Virus record (IMG/VR): IMGVR_UViG_3300010149_000026
Span: 1-54,854 of that record
Reading direction: 5' to 3' (one strand)
DNA from: a virus
DNA: 54,854 nt
The position numbers were made by a program, and so were the translations under genes. Positions 20,101-28,914 of the stretch are shown piece by piece. Under the pieces are notes generated by a model that saw only the letters and a program-made list of their open reading frames with translations, had not been told where the DNA came from and made no database searches. Position 1 is the stretch's first letter, and each line of letters opens with the position of its first letter.

Positions 20101-23100
20101 CATTCTCAATTCCAGTATATGCACCACGTTATTACGATTCACAAAACAATTCATATTACGTAGATCCAGCTTCTACGTCTATCATGAACCGTATTGACCT
20201 TGATGACTTTATTCGTCACAATGGTGATACAAATACTTACTTTGGATTCAGCGCTGCAGATACTTTCCGTATCTTCACAGGTGGTTCTCAAAGAGTTAAC
20301 GTAGACAATAACTCAGTAGACTTCTCAGTTAATGATACTGGTACAAACGCATATCGTAATATCTACTATGACAATAACGACACTGCATTCTACATTGATG
20401 GTAACTCTGAGTCAAGATTGAATACTCTTCGTCTGAGAAAGACAGGAGATCCAGCTAATGACTTTAATGCGCTTTGGATTGATAACGGTACTGGTGCAAC
20501 TGGTGACATTGATACACCTGAGTCTTGGGTTAACTTCCAGTTTGAAGACAGTAATGCAAACTTTAAACCACAAGTTCGTATCGGTGCGACAACTGGTTAC
20601 AACGATGGTACTTCTTCAGACACGCAAGACAAAGAAGGTTCTGGTAACTTCATCGTTCAGACTGCAGAAGGTACTGGTGGCGCAGGCGCAGGTGCACTCG
20701 CAACAACATTCTATGTAAACTATCGTGGTGACGCATACGCAAAACGATCTATGAGATCACCGATCTTCTATGATCAAGACAACGACAGTTTCTTTGGTAA
20801 CTTCGCTAGTGAATCTAGAATGGCAACCATCAAACTTGATGATGGTGTGGTTCTAAGATCACCAAATGGTACTTACGGTTCGTTTGCAATTGATGGACAG
20901 GCACGTGGTGGTTGGGAAGGTTTCTCAATCGGTGATCGTTCTGTATTCATGCATGACAATGCAAATAGAACTGGTCTTTTCAACGATGTGGATGATCAAT
21001 GGTTCTTGTACGCTGACAGACAGAACTCATTGCGTTTCATGTACAACGGTGTAGAACAAGCACGTACAGAAAACGGTTACTTCCTTGCGAATAACCAAAT
21101 GCATTCACCAATCTATTATGACTCAAATAATACTTCATTCTACTTAGATCCAGCTTCTACATCTATTACAAATACGATGAGGGCAAATAGATACCAAGTA
21201 GAAGGTTCGACATATTACATTGATGTTGCATCAGGAGATTATGGTTCGATTAGAGTTGAAGGTGCGAAGAATGGTTGGGCGGGTTATGCAATCCGTGACG
21301 ACTGGGTCTTCATGGCGAATGGGCCATCTGAAGCAGGTATCTACAACGACACCAACAACGAATGGGCAATCAAGTTCTTCCAGAACAATCGTGCAGAAAT
21401 TATGTACAATGGTGGGATTCAGGCACGAACACAGTCAAATCACTTTGACATGATCAATCAGGCACGTGCGCCAATTTACTACGATAGAAATAATACTGGT
21501 TATTACGGAGACTTTGCATCTCATTCACGTATGAACAGTGTGTCGTTTGGTAACCAAGGTGCGATTGCAAACAGCACTTATGCAATGTCTGCATATCACA
21601 ACAACAGATACTTGTTGGGATTACGTTATAGTGGTGCAAATAGTGACTATCCTTGGATTGTACATGATAACTGGAATGGTTATGATGGCACAAATAGATC
21701 ATCATTCATCATTCACTTTAATGGTGTTGCAGATAGATTCCATTTCGATAGTCAAGGTAACTTCAAAGCAGCTAAATCTGTAACTGCACCAGAGATCAAC
21801 CTCAACGGTGGTAATGGTAACCTCAACCTTTCACCTGCATATGGTTCTGGTGTGGCAGATAGTGTTCTCTTTGATGCTACAGAATATTTTGACAAACGAG
21901 TTATTAATCCACTTGCACCAAACGAAAATAGTTTAACAACGACTACATCAGAATTTGTTCGTGCAACGACTGGCCCATTTGCAGGTTCTTACGTTCTACA
22001 AACTTCTGCAAATCGTGACTTTTACACTGCATACATGCCTGTTGAACCAGGCGAAGAACTTTACGGTGAAATGTCTGTTCGTCGTATCTCTGGTTCTGGT
22101 GGTGTTGTTTACTATGGTATTGAACGTTATGATCAAAACTTATCACCGATTGCAAGTAACTCAGGTACAACTTACTTCGTAGTAAGTGGTGCAAACCAAA
22201 CAAGTACCTCTTGGCAAACATATAGAGGATACACAACAATCCCATCGAACTGTTATTACGTTCGTATTCGTGTATTGATGAACTACTCCAGTGGTGGTGC
22301 GTTGCGTCAATATGCAGGGATCATGTTGAAACGTTCAAACTATCATGGACGTTTACGTGGTGATGATATCATCGTATCAGGTGACGTAACTGCAGATCGT
22401 TACTATGACAATAACAACACAGCTTTCTATCTTGATCCGGCATCAACATCTATTCTAAATGATGTTCGTGGTTCGATCTTCTATGATCGTGATAACACAA
22501 GCTATTATGTGAATCCAGCTTCGACATCACGTATTGCGAACATTGACATTGCACCTACTTTGTCAAATGGTCAAGCACGTATTCGTTCCATTATGTCAGG
22601 AGGTTATCCTGCACTTGAATTTAGTGACAGTGCGCCAGGCAACTCTTCTGGTGATCAACACTTTGTTTGGGGTGCAAATGATGTAAACGTTGGTCGTATG
22701 GAACTTCGATTTAGAGGTGGTACTGCGTTTGGTAGTGCATGGTACAATGAAGGTACAGTTCTTGCCAGCTTTATTGGTGACAACAACGCAGTTGAATTCC
22801 CACAATCTGCAGGTGTTAGAACACCAATCTTATACGACTACAATAACACATCTTACTATGTAGATCCAGCGTCGACTTCACGTATGGTTCATATGCGATT
22901 GAGTTCTGGTGATTCGTATTTGAAAATTGGTTCAAACGCTGCAACGCAGACAACACGTGATACTAACAGACCACAGATTGAAATTGGTGCAAACAATGCA
23001 TACCCACACTTCACTCTAAGTTCTTGGGGCACAAACACGACTCACGGTGGTGTTATGTCGTTCCGTTCAAGACTAAACTCTTCGAACAACGTTCGTCGTT

Positions 23101-26100
23101 GGAACATTGGTACTGCAAACTATCAGGCGAACTCTATTCAGATTGGTTACTTCGATAACCAAGAAAACCCACACTACGGTGTTGGTGTCAACGGATGGAC
23201 TTATGACAGTTACTCACGTTTTGTAATCTACACAGGTTACTCTGAAGCACGTGGATCTATGCGGGCTCCTATCTTCTATGATGTGAACAACACTGGATAC
23301 TACGGTGACTTTGCATCCACTTCACGTATGAATGCTATTAACTATAATAACATCTATGCGATTAGTGGTGGTGTTGCACATTTCTATACAAGTTCAGGTA
23401 GTTTGCGTGGTTACATTCAGGCGACTGAATCAAATGATGCACACCTTAAAATTGCTACATCGGGCGGTGAGGATATTCAATTCCTTGACGGCGGTCTAGG
23501 TGGTCAGTGGAATATGATCATTCGTGGTGATGGTGATGTTCTTACAAATAGAAACCATTATGCACAAATTTTCTATGACAGAAATAACTCAGGTTATTAC
23601 CTTAACCCGAATGGTACGTCTCGTCTGGGTACAGTTCGTGTTGATAGAATCGACATGGCTGATCGTGGTGACTTCATCACATTCTATGGAGACGATTCAA
23701 CATATCACAGTATTTCATCTAGAGATAATGGTGGTGGTGTAACTGATGATTTGAGATTCAACTCTTATCACGATATCTTCTTTAACCTAGACTCGAACAA
23801 TAATAACAGTTCTGGTACAACAGGTTTCTATGTTGGTCAACACGGTGCTGCCACTGGTAGTATCGCAGGTTGGTACTTCCAAGCAATGGCAGATGGTAAC
23901 TCTTACGCATCAAGTTCATTCAGAGCACCGATCTTCTATGACAGAAATAACACAGGTTACTATGCAGACCCTGCGTCAACCTCACGCTTTAACACACTAC
24001 GTACCAACAGACTGTATACAGGTTATGATAGTAGTACTGACGATTACCTAGATTACCCAACAAGCGATTATGGTTCGGTACAGGTTAACGGTGGCGGTAA
24101 GAATGGTTGGGAAGGTTACAACATTGCTGGCCGTTACAACTTCATGTCTGCAGATAATAACCAAGTTGGTATCTACAACGATATTGACAATGAGTGGATG
24201 TGGTATGGTGAACGTAATGGTCGCACATACTTCTACTACAATGGTCGTTGGGAAGCACGTACAGATTCTGGATACTTCCGTGCAGAACGTCAAATGCGAG
24301 CACCAATTTATTATGACTTGAATAACACAGGTTATTACGGTGATTTTGCTGGCACATCTGTATTCAACACTGTTAACTTTAACGGTAAGGCCTTCTTTAA
24401 AGCACGTCAAAACGACTCTGCAGGGTCTCACTCTTCATATGACGTTACAGGTACTGACTATCTAAACAACGTTGCCGCAGAATTCTGGTCAGGTAATGAT
24501 GCACCTGTAACAATCTACTTCCGTTCTGGTGTCAACGCACCATCTGATCACGGTTACATCACGTTTGACCCAGACTTCAACAACACTGGTGAAAACGCTG
24601 CAATGGTTATCGGTGTTGACAACGATGGTACAGGATCTTCTGACTACATCCGACTACAAGGTCGTGTAGAACTTCACTCAAACCTTTCTTCTTCTGATAA
24701 CTCAGAGATGCAGGGTTGGTGGTATCAGACTACAAAGTATGCTCGTCTAAACACAGACTACTTTGACCACATTTCTGATATTCGTTCGCCTATCTTCTAC
24801 GATAGGAACAATACTGGGTATTATGCAGACCCTGCATCGACTTCACGTTTCAATACTCTGCGTACAAACCGTTTGTATTTTGCGTATGACAATGACACAG
24901 ACGTATATTTTGACTATCCAACAGGTAACTATGGTTCAGTACAGGTTAACGGTAGTGGACGAGGTGATTGGGAAGGTTATTCGATCAGAGGTGAATACGT
25001 CTTCATGTCTGCAGATAGTGGTCAGGTTGGTATTTACAATGATGTCGATAATGAGTGGATGTTGTATGCAAATAGAAACTCACACCTCTATCAGTACTAT
25101 AATGGACGTTGGGAAACACGTACAGAAAATGGTTGGTTCAGAGTTGAACGTTCTTCACGTTCTCCAATCTTCTATGATCTAAACAACACTGGTTATTACT
25201 TTAACGGTGCCTCAACTTCACGTTCTAACTATCATAGACTTAACAACGCCTATGACTCTCAGGAACGTCGATTCTTTGCACCAGATGGTGGTACATATAC
25301 TACTTCATCTTCAAGTGTCAATGGTGCATGTACTATTTACTTGCCAACTAACAGACGTGGTGGTAACACCATGTTGCACTTCACTGTTAATATCTACGAA
25401 TACAATACTGGTCGTATGACTCAGTTTAGAATTGGTGGTTATGCATATTCAAGTGGTCGTTGGACAAACGTTTCTGCAACACAAATCAGTGATTCAGATG
25501 ACGCACCATATATTGTAAGGTTCTGTGATGACGGTTCTCGTCATATGGTTTGTATTGGTTCAACAGGTGACAACTGGACATATCCACAGGTTCAAGTTGT
25601 TGATGTTCACACTGGTTATAGTAGTTTCTCTACAAACTGGGGTTCTGGTTGGTCAGTTGGTTTCCGTACAACTAACTATGGTACTCAGCGTACAACTCGT
25701 ACTGCATCTTATATGTTGGGTACAAACAATAGAACTAATTGGAACACAGATCTTCGTGCGACAATCTTCTATGATAGAAACAACACTGCTTACTATGTAG
25801 ATCCAGCGTCGACTTCTCGTCTCGCAAACATCACTGCGAACTTCATTCAGTGGGACAATGGATTTGACATCTATGATGATGATGCTGACACTATCAGTCT
25901 TCGTTCCAACAACTCTGACCACGGTGAACTTATCTTTAGAGATAGTAACTCTACCGCTTGTGGACGTATCTACTGGGATGACGATGGACAACACTTTGGT
26001 TTGAAACATGCGAACAATGAATGGGCAGTTTACATGTATGAGAACTCTTATACCTACCTATACTATAATGGTAGATGGGAGGCTCGTGCAGACTCAGGTT

Positions 26101-27011
26101 ACTGGCGTGCAGAGAGATCATCACGTGCACCTCTGTTCTATGATCTGAACAGTACTGCATACTATGTGAACCCTGCGTCTGATACATCAATGAGACTCAA
26201 CGGTGGTATTCACTTTGGTGCAACTAACGCAGAATCACGTGGTGGTTTCATTGGTCGTCACGGTTCTAACTCTGGTGGTCTAAACACAGATAGATATCCA
26301 TCGCCTGGTTACTCTATTGGTTACAACTATCGCCCATCTGGTACAGGTTTGTCAAACCACTATGGTTATGGTTACGCACATACTAACTCACCATTCTTTA
26401 GTTTGTCTGGTCAGTCTGGTTGGGGTTTCTATGTTTCTGCAGACGGTGACGCTCGTGTTCAGTTGTCTGGTTCAAACGGTGCAGTCTCTGCGACTGGTAA
26501 CATTGTTGCATATGCATCTGATGGCCGTTTGAAAGAAAACGTAACACCTATCACTGCAGCACTCGAAAAACTACATAAGATTCGTGGTGTTGAGTACGAC
26601 TGGGTAGAAAACATTAAAGAGGAGTATGACTTCCACCCGACTAAGATGCACGAAGTTGGTGTTATCGCACAAGAGGTTGAAGAAGTACTTCCAGAAGTAG
26701 TCAACGAAGCACCTTTCAATGCCAATTACAATATGCAGAAAGCACGTATTGCATATAAAGAGTTCCTTGAGGAACGTGATGATAAAGAATGGGATAAGAA
26801 AGAGGCTAAAGAAGAGTTCGAAAAACTTACGTTTGATGAACAAAGAGAACTGGCTGCGGTACATGATCAACAGTACCTCACAGTCGATTATGAACGAATC
26901 ACTTCACTACTGATCGAAGCGGTCAAAGAAGTTGATAATAAATATAAGGAAGAAGTCTCTTCTTTGCGTAATGAGATCGCAGAACTCAAAAAGTTGATTT
27001 TGAATAAATAA
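17169..27011 (+). CDS. Giant tail fibre with S74 intramolecular chaperone
   Basis: About 3,280 residues. I prefer the ATG at 17169, eight bases after GGGGAGAG, to the GTG at 17160. The N-terminus (ANDKKFIVKNGLETEG) is like other marine myovirus fibres. A low-complexity D/N-I/V-T-A tract follows, then about 19 copies of the motif Y-D-x-N-N-T-x-Y-Y-x-D-P-A-S-T-S-R separating different beta domains, several of which are repeated. The C-terminus has the peptidase S74 / intramolecular chaperone signature SDGRLKEN (predicted nucleophile Ser3117, partner Lys3122), then G-V-I-A-Q-E-V-E-E-V-L-P and a coiled coil. In this family the chaperone trimerises the fibre and cuts itself off; release of the last 160 or so residues is expected. 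The probable role is the long adsorption fibre. Confidence 0.88.
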   Translation: MANDKKFIVKNGLETEGDVLIGGVTDDGISKLQTEGAVKFTATFPSYPTLHVINNTGTADSPIVEFEGPSGALSIRNIDTNDFGIFNGTQAAGSGIEFHQGGAGNGELILKRAGSEVLSFSNGNTSFTGLSTTNIEGRRIITTDDQASQGGSFDAATLDGLDSTQFVRSDENDTMDGSYIITGNLTVQGVTTSINSEVVTIADNILQLNSNVTGAPTENSGIEIVRGTSDNVSLIWNETSDWWSVGTYSFESDEIRSTDGSDLSLRAASSSSANVNITAGFGSNYIGLKSVFTGSEGYGEVLYGNDAKLQAVTDGILIGENLDVNGDITVGDNSNAAQINFDGVGINRTIYSNNGEIGFLKGNLNYGAYLNTNEDWIVAGNNEVQGNIVSEGDITAKDDIFADGDITSNNNITATNGNITASAGAVTAQTSVTAITGNVTAAAGNVTAGNDVTAANDVTALAGDVTAGQDVIATRDITAGRNAAITGDLTANNAYITNDLTADDIISQTINANSAIIGDITANNITADQDIRSGRFVDNDDDTYYFDGDKTTVANTIGIDTELFHNGDTDTKLRFETDQVDFYAGSNTPKLRVENTKVTSVEIHAPLYYDSDDTNYYLNPAASSVLSNIYIDDYILHNGDADTYFGFSADDQFRVTTGNNLGFLVTNSVVRAYNEMRAPSFKGELGGTTNFLDFESNTSGAASLAVSGVIQVGNTSDYDRMDDTTGTGGVTINPAGGIQVAQSGVTGTEANKPSLGLNRISMGFNPFAASNRFITFAATATNGQHVAGDSAGNLNFIPDQDTTAIKFWNSSADNVFTINHGGDVVVGGETASYASSDATASVGAINANKLHVQGSIQLNRDDDAIVLGRSTSGFLKNNELKFGLGGGFYQAAAATITVHGGKDLATTGDMYAGRFYDDDDNNYYIDAAGDSQLNTIDIDDSIRHRGDLTTLIGFPNADQFEVKTNNVQRLLVENSKATFSIPVYAPRYYDSQNNSYYVDPASTSIMNRIDLDDFIRHNGDTNTYFGFSAADTFRIFTGGSQRVNVDNNSVDFSVNDTGTNAYRNIYYDNNDTAFYIDGNSESRLNTLRLRKTGDPANDFNALWIDNGTGATGDIDTPESWVNFQFEDSNANFKPQVRIGATTGYNDGTSSDTQDKEGSGNFIVQTAEGTGGAGAGALATTFYVNYRGDAYAKRSMRSPIFYDQDNDSFFGNFASESRMATIKLDDGVVLRSPNGTYGSFAIDGQARGGWEGFSIGDRSVFMHDNANRTGLFNDVDDQWFLYADRQNSLRFMYNGVEQARTENGYFLANNQMHSPIYYDSNNTSFYLDPASTSITNTMRANRYQVEGSTYYIDVASGDYGSIRVEGAKNGWAGYAIRDDWVFMANGPSEAGIYNDTNNEWAIKFFQNNRAEIMYNGGIQARTQSNHFDMINQARAPIYYDRNNTGYYGDFASHSRMNSVSFGNQGAIANSTYAMSAYHNNRYLLGLRYSGANSDYPWIVHDNWNGYDGTNRSSFIIHFNGVADRFHFDSQGNFKAAKSVTAPEINLNGGNGNLNLSPAYGSGVADSVLFDATEYFDKRVINPLAPNENSLTTTTSEFVRATTGPFAGSYVLQTSANRDFYTAYMPVEPGEELYGEMSVRRISGSGGVVYYGIERYDQNLSPIASNSGTTYFVVSGANQTSTSWQTYRGYTTIPSNCYYVRIRVLMNYSSGGALRQYAGIMLKRSNYHGRLRGDDIIVSGDVTADRYYDNNNTAFYLDPASTSILNDVRGSIFYDRDNTSYYVNPASTSRIANIDIAPTLSNGQARIRSIMSGGYPALEFSDSAPGNSSGDQHFVWGANDVNVGRMELRFRGGTAFGSAWYNEGTVLASFIGDNNAVEFPQSAGVRTPILYDYNNTSYYVDPASTSRMVHMRLSSGDSYLKIGSNAATQTTRDTNRPQIEIGANNAYPHFTLSSWGTNTTHGGVMSFRSRLNSSNNVRRWNIGTANYQANSIQIGYFDNQENPHYGVGVNGWTYDSYSRFVIYTGYSEARGSMRAPIFYDVNNTGYYGDFASTSRMNAINYNNIYAISGGVAHFYTSSGSLRGYIQATESNDAHLKIATSGGEDIQFLDGGLGGQWNMIIRGDGDVLTNRNHYAQIFYDRNNSGYYLNPNGTSRLGTVRVDRIDMADRGDFITFYGDDSTYHSISSRDNGGGVTDDLRFNSYHDIFFNLDSNNNNSSGTTGFYVGQHGAATGSIAGWYFQAMADGNSYASSSFRAPIFYDRNNTGYYADPASTSRFNTLRTNRLYTGYDSSTDDYLDYPTSDYGSVQVNGGGKNGWEGYNIAGRYNFMSADNNQVGIYNDIDNEWMWYGERNGRTYFYYNGRWEARTDSGYFRAERQMRAPIYYDLNNTGYYGDFAGTSVFNTVNFNGKAFFKARQNDSAGSHSSYDVTGTDYLNNVAAEFWSGNDAPVTIYFRSGVNAPSDHGYITFDPDFNNTGENAAMVIGVDNDGTGSSDYIRLQGRVELHSNLSSSDNSEMQGWWYQTTKYARLNTDYFDHISDIRSPIFYDRNNTGYYADPASTSRFNTLRTNRLYFAYDNDTDVYFDYPTGNYGSVQVNGSGRGDWEGYSIRGEYVFMSADSGQVGIYNDVDNEWMLYANRNSHLYQYYNGRWETRTENGWFRVERSSRSPIFYDLNNTGYYFNGASTSRSNYHRLNNAYDSQERRFFAPDGGTYTTSSSSVNGACTIYLPTNRRGGNTMLHFTVNIYEYNTGRMTQFRIGGYAYSSGRWTNVSATQISDSDDAPYIVRFCDDGSRHMVCIGSTGDNWTYPQVQVVDVHTGYSSFSTNWGSGWSVGFRTTNYGTQRTTRTASYMLGTNNRTNWNTDLRATIFYDRNNTAYYVDPASTSRLANITANFIQWDNGFDIYDDDADTISLRSNNSDHGELIFRDSNSTACGRIYWDDDGQHFGLKHANNEWAVYMYENSYTYLYYNGRWEARADSGYWRAERSSRAPLFYDLNSTAYYVNPASDTSMRLNGGIHFGATNAESRGGFIGRHGSNSGGLNTDRYPSPGYSIGYNYRPSGTGLSNHYGYGYAHTNSPFFSLSGQSGWGFYVSADGDARVQLSGSNGAVSATGNIVAYASDGRLKENVTPITAALEKLHKIRGVEYDWVENIKEEYDFHPTKMHEVGVIAQEVEEVLPEVVNEAPFNANYNMQKARIAYKEFLEERDDKEWDKKEAKEEFEKLTFDEQRELAAVHDQQYLTVDYERITSLLIEAVKEVDNKYKEEVSSLRNEIAELKKLILNK
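18340..18770. repeat. DITA/NVTA low-complexity tract
   Basis: In the giant fibre, [D/N]-[I/V/L]-T-A recurs about every 6-9 residues for roughly 140 residues, with short Gly/Asn/Ala turns between. The regular period suggests stacked beta rungs, such as a triple-stranded beta-helix. Confidence 0.7.
18769..26190. repeat. About 19 copies of the YDxNNTxYYxDPASTS motif
   Basis: A motif of about 23 residues recurs through the giant fibre; examples start near 18769, 20128, 21106, 22831, 23931, 24792, 25768 and 26134. Some copies carry YYGDFAS in place of YYxDPAS. Between motifs, a module with G-x-Y/D-N-D-x-x-N-E-W and Y-N-G-R-W-E-A-R-T occurs about five times. Confidence 0.85.
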
Positions 27012-27046
27012 AACAAGATATTTTAATTTAAATCGGAGAAAAAATT

Positions 27047-27472
27047 ATGTCACTTACATATGCATGGACAATCAACAGTCTTAAACTTAAAGACGAAACT
27101 AACCACGAGGGTGCAACACTCAATCGTGCCGTATACCAAACACATTGGACTATCACAGGTACTAACTCTGCAGGTCAGAGTGGATCTTGGGCTGGTGCAA
27201 CACCTCTTTCTGCAGCAAACGTACCTGCAGGGTCTTTCGTCGCATTCGACGACTTGACTGAGGATACAGTCATCGGGTGGATCAGAAACATTGTAGAAAA
27301 TGATGAAGCTTACATGGAGCACATCACTGAACGTCTCACACTCGACATCGAAGAAAAGTTCGGTACTACAGAAGAGATTGAAGAGAAAGCACTACCTTGG
27401 GCAGCTCCAGCGGATGCAGAAGCAGAAGCAGAAGCACCTGCAGACGATTCTGCTGACGATGGCGAAGAATAA
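27047..27472 (+). CDS. Conserved phage protein, paralogue 1, acidic tail
   Basis: 141 residues; ATG after CGGAGAAAAAATT. The core Y-x-W-x-I-x-S-L-x-x-K-D-x-T-N-x-x-G-A-T-L, then a Trp-containing strand and F-x-D-L-T-x-x-T-V-I-G-W, is shared with the next gene. It is recognisable as a small uncharacterised domain frequently encoded near fibre genes of marine phages. The last 35 residues are a low-complexity acidic/Ala tail (repeated EA and AD, ending DDGEE) that the paralogue lacks. It follows the giant fibre by 35 bases and probably shares its transcript. Function is unknown; a virion component or fibre-assembly factor would fit its position. Confidence 0.65.
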   Translation: MSLTYAWTINSLKLKDETNHEGATLNRAVYQTHWTITGTNSAGQSGSWAGATPLSAANVPAGSFVAFDDLTEDTVIGWIRNIVENDEAYMEHITERLTLDIEEKFGTTEEIEEKALPWAAPADAEAEAEAPADDSADDGEE

Positions 27473-27483
27473 GGTAGAATGTC

Positions 27484-27816
27484 ATGAACTTTACTTGGGA
27501 AATTGTGAGTATGGAAACGAAGGATCAAACCAACAGTGATGGTGCGACTCTTCAGAATGCCGTTGTTCGTGCCGTTTGGAAACGAATTGGTACTGATACG
27601 GATGGCGTAACTCACAATTTCTTGGGTAACACATGGTTTACTGCAGAGGAAGTTGAAGAAGGAGATTTTGTTAACTTCTTTGATCTTACACAGGAAACTG
27701 TTGTGGGATGGTTGGAAAACAAACTAACTGCAGGCGAGATCGCTAAGATCGATGATATAATTATAAGAAGAGTTGATAAGAAAAACTCTATTGTAAGAAC
27801 GCCACCTTGGTCTTGA
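27484..27816 (+). CDS. Conserved phage protein, paralogue 2
   Basis: 110 residues, starting 12 bases after its paralogue; AAGG lies 8 bases before the ATG. It keeps the same core (F-x-W-x-I-x-S-M-x-x-K-D-x-T-N-x-x-G-A-T-L, D-L-T-Q-E-T-V-V-G-W) but ends in a basic stretch (RRVDKKNS) and a short PPWS tail, whereas paralogue 1 has PWAAP followed by the acidic tail. The two look like a tandem duplication that has diverged strongly. Its stop codon overlaps the -35 box of the downstream sigma70 promoter. Function is unknown. Confidence 0.62.
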   Translation: MNFTWEIVSMETKDQTNSDGATLQNAVVRAVWKRIGTDTDGVTHNFLGNTWFTAEEVEEGDFVNFFDLTQETVVGWLENKLTAGEIAKIDDIIIRRVDKKNSIVRTPPWS

Positions 27817-27841
27817 CAAACCTATTTTAATCTGTTATAAT
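27813..27841 (+). promoter_or_regulatory. Perfect-consensus sigma70 promoter
   Basis: TTGACA (27813-27818), a 17-base spacer and TATAAT (27836-27841): both boxes match the bacterial housekeeping consensus exactly with optimal spacing. It directs transcription into the three-gene cassette at 27875. The -35 box overlaps the stop of the previous gene. This is an early/host-type promoter set between late genes. Confidence 0.85.
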
Positions 27842-27874
27842 TCAATTTGATGAAACTTTAATAATGGAGGTGTC

Positions 27875-28912
27875 ATGCACGACATGCATCTGTATGGGCT
27901 TGCAACTTTTGCCTTGAAAAGAGGTGGGAAGTTACACCCAATTACACTCCCCAAAGAACTGACGGGCGAAACAGGGATTATGAATCCCTCTCTCTATCTA
28001 CACGATGGAAGATTGTTGATGAACATTCGTCACGTCAACTATACCCTGTATCATAGTGAAGGAAAGAAGTTCCCTCACCAGTTTGGGCCTCTCGCTTATA
28101 TCCATCCAGAAACTGATGTCACGCTTACCACATATAATGTTATGTGTGAACTGGACAATGACTGTAATGTTATTTCTGCAGGTAGAATTGATACCTCAGA
28201 ATTGGACACAGATCCTACTTGGAACTTTATCGGACTTGAAGATGGTAGACTATTCTCATGGGATAATAGAATCTTCTTGTGTGGAGTAAGACGTGATTGT
28301 TATGATTCAAACGGCAAAGGTCGTATGGAGATGCAAGAGATAGTACAGGATGAATGGGGTAACTGGAAAGAGATTGCACGACACCCAATTCCCGCTCCCC
28401 CACCTAATGAAACTTATTGTGAAAAGAACTGGGTTCCTGTTCTTGACATGCCTTATCACTTTGTTAAATGGACAAACCCTACAGAAGTAATCAAGTTTAA
28501 TATTGATGAGGGTACTACTGAAACTGCAGTTTTAGATGAGAACAGTAAGATCCCAATGCCTAGAGATGTTCGAGGTGGGACGCAAGTCCTTCGATTGTCT
28601 GAAGATAGACGTATTACAATATCACATGAAGTAGATCTTGGCAAGGATGTTTTTGGAAGAAAAGATGGACACTATGTACATCGGGCGATTGTTTGGGATA
28701 ACGATTGGAATATTGTTCACCACACACAAGAATTTCATTTCATGGGCACTCAGACAGATCCAGTGACAGGAAATAGTTTTCATATTGAATTCGCCACTGG
28801 AATGGTTTTTCATAATAATAAAGTATACATATCTTATGGGTTGCAAGACAACGCATGTTTTGTTCTTGAATTACCTGCAGAGGTCTTTCATGAGTTTTTG
28901 ATGAGAGGGTGA
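27875..28912 (+). CDS. Beta-propeller glycosidase-like protein (GH130-like)
   Basis: 345 residues; GGAGG five bases before the ATG. Repeated blade-like units (N-P-S-L-Y-x-x-D-G-R, G-L-E-D-G-R-L-F-x-W, F-A-T-G-M-V-F-x-x-x-x-V-Y-I-S-Y-G-x-x-D-N) resemble five-bladed beta-propeller glycoside hydrolases and phosphorylases, especially GH130, in which a late Y-G-x-x-D is common. Conserved-looking polar residues include RHVNYT, GVRRD and CEKNWVP. There is no signal peptide, so it should act in the cytoplasm. It is the first gene of a cassette with a methyltransferase and a cytidylyltransferase, which suggests sugar-chain or nucleotide-sugar chemistry, perhaps glycan decoration of phage or host. The GH130 assignment is tentative; other propeller families are possible. 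Confidence 0.5.
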   Translation: MHDMHLYGLATFALKRGGKLHPITLPKELTGETGIMNPSLYLHDGRLLMNIRHVNYTLYHSEGKKFPHQFGPLAYIHPETDVTLTTYNVMCELDNDCNVISAGRIDTSELDTDPTWNFIGLEDGRLFSWDNRIFLCGVRRDCYDSNGKGRMEMQEIVQDEWGNWKEIARHPIPAPPPNETYCEKNWVPVLDMPYHFVKWTNPTEVIKFNIDEGTTETAVLDENSKIPMPRDVRGGTQVLRLSEDRRITISHEVDLGKDVFGRKDGHYVHRAIVWDNDWNIVHHTQEFHFMGTQTDPVTGNSFHIEFATGMVFHNNKVYISYGLQDNACFVLELPAEVFHEFLMRG

Positions 28913-28914
28913 TA

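Noticed and set aside
24048-24431. 127-codon minus-strand frame in the giant fibre
   Set aside because: Product is a shadow of the repeated fibre modules; similar shadows appear opposite other repeat copies.
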